From Phoronis ovalis (Eukaryota; Phoronida; Phoronidae), in the NCBI GenBank assembly GCA_028565635.1, contig JAOXYB010040150.1:1-13140 (forward strand): a stretch of DNA of 13,140 nucleotides, in the 5' to 3' direction. The position numbers were made by a program, and so were the translations under genes. A model generated the notes under the pieces. That model did no database searches. It was not told where the DNA came from and worked only from the letters and a program-made list of their open reading frames with translations. This document shows positions 1 to 9,800 of the stretch, one piece after another (position 1 is the first letter of the stretch; each line of letters opens with the position of its first letter).

Positions 1-684
1 TACAAAGATGGCTTTACAACTACAGAAACTACATCATATGATGGGCATCTGTCTGCACCCGCAGACCTCTTGTTTTGGGGTTGGAATACTGCCCACTCCG
101 CCAAACCCAACCTAGATGATCAGGGACTGCTGTTGGTCAGGCCTTTCACCCTCTACCTGCCTGGCTTGGTTGGACCAGTATAGCTCTTGGGATCGTAGAG
201 CATGCAAGTCATACCACCAAGTAACATGGCAAAAGCAGTACACAGGAGCAATGAATGAAGGCACAAAAAATAATTTTGAAATTGAAATTGAACACATATC
301 AATAATCAATACTACACCAATCTTAACCATGAATTAAATTATAAAGAGTGTACAACATTATATTAATATGTTCAGAAAATAGTGTAGGCCCTAATACATA
401 CATGCACTATATAATATATTAAAGAGAGCAAATGTTTCCTAAAATATGCTGTACATGACACATAACAATAGTGCATTGGTCAAAACATGTGCTAAACCTC
501 TGAACCAAGCTTTCATAATTCATCTGCCAACAATCAAATTGACTAGAACTGCTGTCCAAGGTTTACATTCTCTTTGTGGGCCCTGGACAATATGGCTCCT
601 TCTTAATTTCATGCTGTCAGCTAAGTTTGATTAACAAATCTATAACTACCTAGTAATTTGTTATATTTAATGAAATTGTTTTAG
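1..684. other. Upstream non-coding stretch, probably intron, with a GC-rich repeat-like block at its left edge
   Basis: Positions 61-180 are about 52 to 58 percent G+C, while 301-360 is about 23 percent, so the left 240 bases differ in origin from what follows. Frame 1 is open from base 1 to a TAG at 181, ending in LYLPGLVGPV, and the minus strand is open over 112-330. Neither reading resembles STK31 or a domain I recognise. A fragment of a transposable element is the likeliest explanation. From about 240 to 684 the sequence is AT-rich with no convincing exon. Its last bases, attgttttag, form the acceptor for the exon at 685. Confidence 0.5.
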
Positions 685-840
685 GAACAGATTGCAGTAA
701 CACATGTTGACGATGCTTGTAATTTCTGGGGACAGTTAGCTAATGCAGAGAAGGCTCAACAGATTCTTACCATCTCGGAGTTACTCATGTCTGTATGTCC
801 CAGCGCCCCACATGTTAAGGGTAGACCACATAGGAATAAG
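685..840 (+). CDS. STK31: STK31 exon 1 (first visible), start of the Tudor domain
   Basis: Codes residues 1-52 (EQIAVTHVDDACNFWGQL through to RPHRNK), phase 0 at both ends. The acceptor is tgttttag and the donor AAG|GTTAGA. The motif VxDxxxFWxQL followed by about 20 residues and a hydrophobic-Cys stretch is the usual lead-in helix and strand of an extended Tudor domain. The codon before 685 is TAG in frame, so reading cannot continue upstream without splicing. An alternative start at the internal ATG (LLMSVC) is possible but would delete the Tudor lead-in. Confidence 0.85.
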
Positions 841-3800
841 GTTAGATAATAACAGTCTGTAAATTGGTTTTACAGCAACAAATCTATAGAAATTAAAAAT
901 GTGTTGTAGAGTTTATTAGCACTCTCTGATAAAAATGTTATAGCAACAGATGCCAGATTTCTCCAAATAGAGGATGCTCTTTTTGAATAGAATGCTTTTT
1001 TTATTGATTCAGAAGGTTTACTGCTCCAGTTTCATTACATATAAAAGTTTGAATTTTGTAGACAAGTGTGTTATAAGATGTACTTTTTAAAATATTAATT
1101 AAAGCGCATCACTCCTTAGTCCTAAATAATAACTATTAGAATGACATAACTTCAGTTTTATATTAAAAAGCGAAATTCAGTGTGTAAAACTGTGATATAT
1201 GTTTTTGTACAAATCCAAACATCAATAAATGGGCCGTTGAATCAGTGGGGACAGAAGGGATTTGCATGTCTACTATCATACCCCTCCTGGTAGTTTATGT
1301 AAGCTGGAAAGACTCATGATATTGTTTGTTGCAGATATACGGAGCACAGTTCAGTGAAGATGCAATGTGGTATCGTTGTATAGTTGTGGAATATGTGTCT
1401 GATTGCCAAGTAAGTTGATCCTGTGTCCAGGTCCAGTCTACTCTTAGAGACTTTATGATGTCATGTTATGTCAAGATATCATTCCAACTTCATATTTGTT
1501 TGAACTTGCCAGCTACAAAACCAAATATTCATTTACAGCTGTTACTGATGATAATTTTGCACATTCTACTAGGCGATGAAGTTTTATATCCCTACTGCGC
1601 ATTCATCAATGTGGCCACAAAGTGCATTCTGTCTATTAAAATTTAGCTAATAAAAGGCAGCTGGTTGAACTCAAAAGTTTTTGCTTAATGGTAAGCCATG
1701 TATTGACATTTTATTCCGTTTCTGCAACACTGACACGTCACAGTGTAGGATAAACTCTAACAGTTTACTAGCAGAAATTGTGCATTTTATTCCGTTCCTC
1801 TTCATACTTGCTTTAATAATTAGTAAATATGTTTTTACAGACAAAGGTTCAGTATATTGATTATGGCAATACTGAAATTGTCAATAATACTGCCATTGTT
1901 GATCTGACCCAAGATGCACTAGTACGTGACCAGGGGCATGCACAACATTATAGATTGCGTGATTTAGTACCCGTATCTACGGATACTAGCAATCAGGAGT
2001 TTCAAATGGTAAGTTTCCATAAGTAGTCTAAACTGCTGTGGTCCAGGAAAGTGTTTTTGACTCCCTCCCTCGAGTAATGATTCGAGCTAATTTCATCCCT
2101 GCTCTCCAGTATTAACATTAACTGCTGGCAATCAATAATATTAATAATTTATTTTAGTATCCCTGATATGTAGACCCACTCTAAGATCCAGCTATTCCTT
2201 TTCTGCCCATCGCACATAGTGCATGGGCATATAGTCGTAGGCTATGCGTCGTTGTCATCCGATCAGCTTCATACTAGGTGCAGGATAAATACAAGTCGAA
2301 CTGAAGGTCGGTCTTAATAACTACCTTGATTACTTCCAGTATGGCCGACTGGTGGCCATGTTTGTTCCCAAGGGTACATGTCACTTTGCGTGAGTTGTGG
2401 GAAAGACGGGAAATGTTGACTGGACGATTCAAACGTGTGTTTACATAGGCTGGTGGGCGTAATAGGTTCGGTGACATGTTAGAATGACCTTGAAAACTGG
2501 GTCACAAAGGCCATAGGTTGGTGGGTGTAATAGGCTAGGGGACATTTTGGAATGACCTTGAAAAGTGGGCGAAATGCCAATCCAAATCATTGACATTTTT
2601 TGCACGTGACTCTGTCTTTGTCACAATAACTGCTTCGGTTTTTATCTGATTAGCTTCGTATTTGATATAGGGTAAGTACAGGTCAAAGTGCATGTCATTG
2701 TGGAATTTTGTCCCAGATCGCTTCCAATATGGCCGACTGCCGACCATGTTTGTTTCCGAAATTGTCCCCGGCAATAAGTTTTTATCTGATCAACTTCATA
2801 TTTGACACACTGTAAATATAGATCAAAGTGCAAGTCAGATGTAATTTTGACATGTATTACTTCCAATATGGCTGATTGGTGGCCATGTTTGTTACCGAGA
2901 GGGCACATCACATTGCATCACATGCCAGAAAGATGAAGCGTTAACTGGACGATTTGAAGGTGGATTCAAGAAGGCCATAGGTTGTTTGGTATAATAGGCT
3001 AGGTGACATTATAAAATGACCTTGAGAAATAGGTCAAATGACGTAATATTTTCTGTTTCACAATAACTGCTTCAATTGTTATCCGATCAGCTTAATATTT
3101 GTTACGGGGTAAATACAGGTCAGCAGATCACTTCCAAAATGGCCAACTGGTGGCCCAATATGGCATGTCAGGTTCCGCCACATATCAGAATGACCCAGTG
3201 TTGACTAGGCTATTCAAAGGTGCATTCACAAAGAGCAATAGGTGGTTGGGTGTGTTAGGCTAGGTAGCATTTTAGAATGACATTGAAAAGTGTGTCAAAT
3301 GATGATCCAAATCTTCAACATTTATTGTATATGATACTTCGCTTTACCTATGTGAGACTGAAAGCAACTACTTCAAAAAAGTGACTCCCCACCACGGCTG
3401 CAAATCACTTACAATCTAGAACATGATCTAATTCTAGGGATGAGATGGGCATCTTACATTGCAAATATCTTGTTTGACATGTAACTATTTCAGGGGCTTG
3501 ACTACATGAAGAAGTTAACCTTGCAGAAACTGGTTGAAGTAAAGGTATTTTTATTGCAAGATGGAACTTTTATGGTCGAAGCAGTAGTCTGTGACATAAA
3601 TCTTAATGATGAGATGCTGCGACTAAGTTTTGCCGAGACTAAAATAGTTGGACCAGGTACAAGAACAGTTTCAAATGAAACGAGACAAAATGATACAACC
3701 AGGTTTGTTTCCGTTTATAAACTGTTTTGTCTTACATTTGTATTTATCAAAGCTGAAAATAGCAGTCCGGACTGATTTGTCCGTTGGGTAATTTTAAAAC

Positions 3801-6800
3801 TTAATCCCACTGCAGATCAGTTATATACAGCTTACAAAACAGGCATAAAGATATCAATGAAATTCCAACGGCAATTTTTAATGTTTTATTTTAGATGAAG
3901 AGTAAATTTTTATTCTAAGATTTGTTGCATCACACCTTTAAGTCAGTTACAAATGACTTGTCTGACATTTTTCAGATTCAAGACCACCAACTTAGTGTGG
4001 TATTAATTATTGATATGTGCTCAGTTTCAAATATTAGGAAAATGTTTGTTTTTGCATTTGCAGTGCATAGAGATAAAGCTCATGTGTATTGATTTTTTAT
4101 GGTTTTATTACTTTAATTTTTAGTTATGACATGATTTCAACTGGTGGGCCCCACCAAAATGAGAATAAGACTGTCTGGACTAAGGAAATGTATCAAATGA
4201 AAAACGAACTTGAAGCTATCCGTGCCGAAAGACAGTCACTTATTACGGAATTATCTTCGACAAAAGGAAAACTTAAAGTATGTTATCAGCATGAATGTTC
4301 ATTCGATCTTATCTCAATTGAGTAAAAATCATATCAATCACAAATTTAAGTCCAAAACTGAATCATACTTTTAAGCTATGTATGAGACTGATGAAGGTCT
4401 TGTGACAAGACCGAAAGCTCTCATAGCTTAAAAGTATGTTATTTTATTTTCTATCACAAGCAATTCAGCACTTTTGTTTTGAATGTTTGTATGCAAAAAC
4501 TGATCTTCGCACCTATAATTCAGCACTGCAATCGCAGACCCTCCCACTGGCACACCTGTTTTGGAAAGGACGTTGTCAGTAACAACCAGATTGATTTTTG
4601 CATTGGTATGCGCTAAATAAGAATGTAATCTTTTGTTGCCACGGAGCTAGTCATATTCAGAGCACCATTTTAAGAAGTTTTAACTTAAATGTTCTAAGCG
4701 AGTTCAAGTTTATAATCGCTATCTATGGTTTTCAACTTAGTTCTAAATTTCAAAATAATTGGTGAATGTAATAGCTTTATGCAAAGCATATTGCCTACCA
4801 TCCTGATAGTCATCAAACTTAACCATTGATTTTACCTAAACTCTATAAAGTTTGAAAATGTTGCTAACATTTTTTTCAGTAAATAAATATTAAAACAATT
4901 ATTTTTGAAGATGCAAGTGATACATTTCAATGCATTGAATGGTAGACTAATCTCATCTTTTCTCAGATTGTCTCCTGGTGGAGACTAGACAATCTAACTA
5001 GAACGGGTCGTATTTGGAATGTTCCCAGCTGGTTCTTGAATGAACGGACACTCAATTTTTCATAGAGCTTGAAATAATGTAATTTATTTGCTTTCATGAG
5101 TCAGCTGAAGTGTAATAGATATTTTAAAGCCTGTTTAGATACAAGTATGTTACATGTATATGTTGTTACAGATTCTGCAGTCTGAGTTTAACAACGCCAA
5201 CTTAACACAAAAGCTCAAAAATGTTCTGTCCAAAGTACAGGCAGTGAAAAAACTAAGGTAAGGTTTATGAACATCTAAAAAAAACAAGACTGTTTAGTTA
5301 TGGATGAACTTATTTTCATGAATAAACGAAGCTATCCTACTTGTATTCAACCTATTACTGATGATTCAAATTCAAAATTTAGGGCTTGTGACGGTAATAA
5401 TTCTTGACTCTTGGCAAGATGGAAATGGTAATTTTAATTCAAGTTTTTAATTCCTGCCTTGGCACAAAACATTACCAAAACAAGTTCCTTGGTATGAATT
5501 TACAAGAAATTATATTTCTTTTACGAATGTACAAAGTTACATTCTTGTCTTTCAATGAAAACCCAGAAAATACAAATCCTTATAATAGTGGTATATGTTT
5601 TGTAGAACTCTGTTTCCCACTGATAATGATGTTGAGAATAGCATTGTCACTGCTATCCATCTTGTGCAGGCAGCAGAGAGCAGAATTCGCTTGATAGAAT
5701 TAGAAGTTGTGCAGAATGTTTCTGCTGCCCGGGACTCCTATCAGAAGGCGCAGGATACTATACGAGCATGCTCAGATGTGGTACGTATAGGGATGGAATA
5801 GCTAGGAACTACTGGTTATGTTGTTGATTGTTGTTGCATAAATGCATAGTTACCTTGTAATGGCAAGAAAATGTAAAGGTTGTTTAGACAGTTAAGATAT
5901 TGGATGCAGAAAAACAGTACAATTTTCAATTAATAATGTCAACTTCACCTGTTCTGTTTGCTATTGCCTGTTATATTCTGCAGCTGTATGCCGTATTTTC
6001 TCTAATAATTGCACCCTGCTAAAATAATCATCCCCTCTAGCAACTGAAGTAAATCATTAATCACCTCTCCTATAATCGCCCCTGGGGCAATAATTTAATA
6101 CCCTTTCAATTAATGCAAAATAATACTCTATTACGTTTTAATACATTGATGTGGATTGTTGATTAGTCCTTAAAAGCGCCGTTAGGTTTTAATTATTAAA
6201 TATTTATTAATAATAAATCCCCACAAGTTGGTTTGAAAGAAGTAAGCTAAATAAACTTACCCTTTGCCTAAGTTGTAAATGTGTTTCATTGTTTTAGTCA
6301 CTAAATGTTTGCATTACAAACAGAACTTTGGCTAAATAAGCCGATATATTGATAAGCCGATATATTGATAAGCTAGAAACCTTCTTTATGCATTGCAAAA
6401 TAATGCTGGAAAAAAATATTCCAGCCGAGAGTACAAAAATGAATCAGTAATCGCCCGTTCTCTAGTAATCGCCCCAACTGGAAGTTTTGTTATTAATTGC
6501 CCAGTGTGATTATTTTAGAAAATATGGTAGTTTGTTAGCTTCATTGGATAAAGGGAGGTCCAAATGTTCAGCATTATAATTACAGGTTTTTTGTCTGAAT
6601 TTTGCTGTTTGCTGGATTAAAAATGTGCTGTTAGAAGCTTAGGTGATGTTTATGTGGTTTTTTTAGGATTTATTGGACTCGTTGATTAAGGTCAGAGATG
6701 AGGCACGCTTAAATATGAGCAGGCAGATTGATTGCTTCATGATTGTTACATCTCAGCTGCCGATTAATGAACGATGCAGTGCTCTTAAGGTATGATTTTC

Positions 6801-9800
6801 ATGATAACGATTTCAAAGACCGGTGAGAACCCTGTTTTTGCAATCATTACAATTGCTTGGCAGTCACTGAGCAGAAGGATAGTGAGAAGACTTAGTCATG
6901 CAAAGTAAACTTTTCTCTAATGGCCACTGTATGACAATGGAGTATCATGATCAGGTGAATTTTTTTAATTTTAAAATTACAAAAAAACAGACAAAAATAG
7001 AAAATTAATAACACCAATACAATATAACAAAAATAATGGAGCATTACCCAATTTGAACTAACAATAGATATTTATCTTTATGGATTGACAGTACCATGAT
7101 TTCCAGCTTCTATTTTAGTTATCTATGGAAACACTGAGGGAAAAATATAAAACATTCCTACAGTATCGTGGTAATATGGAATTGATCCTTGAGAAGTGTT
7201 TGCCAGTATATGAGACTTGGAAGGTAACACCCTTGACTGCAGAACTTGGAGACATTCCCTTTTTTTTCCCATATAATTTCAGTTATTCCATTCATTAGGC
7301 TGATGATGATATTTTATGAAATTGACGTCTTGTAGTCATTAGACAATTGAAAGAGTTTATTTAGGTCATAATGTCTAGGCCATGGTGATAAGACGGGGGC
7401 AAGAAATCATATTCCTATCAGATGGAATGACTCTAGTTCTAATTGTGCTTCTAACCAAGGCAAGTAGTTTAATTAAAATACAGTAAATGTGTCAATATTA
7501 GTATCATATTTAAGAACTAAGAATTGTCTCGAGATATGTTCATTAGCACCCATATACAAGAGGATTTACCAGCATTCACAGGGGAGGTTTAAACTATTGT
7601 TAGCACGTTTTATATTTCAAAAGCAGGATTTATAATATGTCACTATTCTCCATATATTTTTAGGAAAAAAAAGATATGGTTCTTGTAGGGGCACGGACAA
7701 GTACGAACACTAGACACAATGCGGTGGAAAGTGCGTTACAACTGTTGAACCAGGTAAAAATGTTTTAGTTCATAATTTTTTTGCTAAGAAGATTGATGAA
7801 GTACTGTGTTTTAGCTTCATAGGCAATATTTTCTGTCTGTTAGTTTTGTTTTGGTATTGAACATTGTTATGACTCCGACACAGTGGGCAAGTTCCTTGTA
7901 TAGAAGTTGAACTGTGCACATGAACACGCTGTAATGTGAAAACTTACTGTCAATAAGAGGGTTCTTGTCAGATAGAAATCCAGACCCACAGTGTTAATTA
8001 ATGCGATAATAATTATAACATTCATGCAAAATGTTAAGATGTTTTTGTTATTTCATTATTTATATATTTTTCAGCAACTGTCTCTAAACTTAAAATCCGT
8101 GGAAGAGAATTCAGTCAACCCAAGCAATCTAGATCATCTGATCAACAGACTGAATGAAGATATAACGGAGGAAATACATTGTTCAGATATGGTAAGTTAA
8201 AAAATACAGAATTTTTGATAGAGTTAAGCAGCTTAGGTAAGCTAAAGGCAAGTTTTCAAGAAAATAAAACTGTAACAATAGGAACGTTGAAAAATTTGGA
8301 AAGTATTTGAGTAAAATTGTTTGTACAGTTTCAACCTGTCAATCTAGTTTTAACTTGGAAAGGACTGTTCTGCATTTTAAAGAGAACTATACAATGTAGC
8401 AGAATATTGTACATATTATGAGCTTTCTGACGAAAATGTTGTAGATCTGTGGGAAAGGTAGAATTCCGCTTTCTTGACAGTCTTAAAATCTTTTTAAACT
8501 TTTAATTGACTTGATTATCTATCTTGTCATTTTGTGCAGGAAAAGATTGGCACAGATACGGCCATCATTGCAACCATTATTCAGTGTGTGCTAGGTGAAA
8601 TGGAGAAAGAATTCTCAGATGTAGAAAAATTAGGCAATCTTGTCATTGAGTATGGTAATATAAATGAGAGCAACAGCATCTGGTTGTGTGCTAAACCAGA
8701 TACAGATTCCATTCACGTGATTAGGAAAGTGATCAAAGGATTGAAGTCAAAGTTACGTCACAAACTCGCTGATATTACAGACATGGAAGATGCAAGTTAT
8801 TTTACCTAGTCTAATCCATGCTCTTTTTAGTAACAATTCATACTTGTAATGTAGCATGAAAGTAATAAGAATCGATCGCCTATTTTGGAATGATGTCATC
8901 ATCTGGCTTCCTGGAATCAATTTTAATAGTTTTTGTTATGCAGTTACTTTATTTTGTTGAGTAAAATTAACTTGATTGCTGTAATGAAGAGAACGATGGT
9001 TTCTGCTGGTTTAAATGTCCCATACTTTTAAACGTTTTGGAAAAAAACACGATGTCTCTGAGGCAGGAAAATATTTGCTGCCTCAAAGGTGACTTAATGT
9101 CAAAGGGTGGAGGGAAGGTTTGAAAAAGTGTATATAAATTTTAATCATCGTGGAAGGTGGATTGAAATACTCAAGAAGAGGGAGTAGCTAAGCTTTTTTA
9201 GACCTGAGGTAGTAATTCATAAAGCAGTTATTAACAAATTGTTTTAGAGTGAAGAAAGTGATGCTGATACACTGGCTGATCTGAATCAAGATTTAATCTT
9301 GATATGTTCCCGTTTACAGCAAGCGTTTCTAGAGGAAGATGTACAGTTGGTGAGTTATTAATCCATCCCACATTCACACGCGGATAGATTTTTGTAGCAA
9401 TATTTTATTGGAGCAGCGACAGATATTAGTTAACAAACATAATTTCCCTCAGTTACTACAATCAGTATCAATAAGCTACTTTACTGTCCTGTTATATGAT
9501 GCATATTACTTTTTGAGCCAGTACTCAAAGCAATGTATGTTGCGATATTATATGTACATGTATCTTCGCAGAGCTGAAATTAGCTTCAGCTAAAGACAGA
9601 CAAGATAGGTTTTGAAGTAATGCAATGTCTTGTAATATTTTATGATACAGAAGTAATGGATGAGTGAATTTTATGGCAAATCTGGTAAATTTTGTTCATT
9701 TAATGAATTAATGGTTGAATGATGTTGGCAGGCATATTTGGCTAAGCTGCAGCAAGATCATTTTCCGGAGCTGAAACTCAAAAATCCTGACATTGATATT

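Larger units (their letters stand above)
4278..5171 (+). other. Intron 5, with a hammerhead-like hairpin
   Basis: Donor gtatgt, acceptor ttgttacag. It holds the 75-base structured element at 4364-4438 and a second hairpin at 4965-4995. The rest is AT-rich without recognisable genes. Confidence 0.75.
5781..6666 (+). other. Intron 7, with a MITE-like insertion
   Basis: Donor gtacgt, acceptor ttttttag. The element at 5991-6527 accounts for more than half of the intron. Confidence 0.7.

Noticed and set aside
446-634. 62-codon + strand open frame upstream of the first exon
   Set aside because: No splice-site context linking it to the STK31 frame, no recognisable domain, and the length is expected by chance in AT-rich intronic sequence.
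2274-2911. Overlapping minus-strand open frames with similar peptides (HFDLYL and variants)
   Set aside because: Their similarity to each other comes from the tandem repeat units beneath them. They have no domain and no codon signal.
3494-3544. Shorter version of exon 4 ending at AAG|GTATTT
   Set aside because: It would enter exon 5 in the wrong phase and drop a stretch that matches the SN-like fold; the longer exon joins exon 5 as AG|T without error.
8807-8809. TAG as the true end of the gene
   Set aside because: Seven further exons continue in phase with clear kinase landmarks, so it is better explained as intronic sequence after a GC donor, except in a retained-intron isoform.
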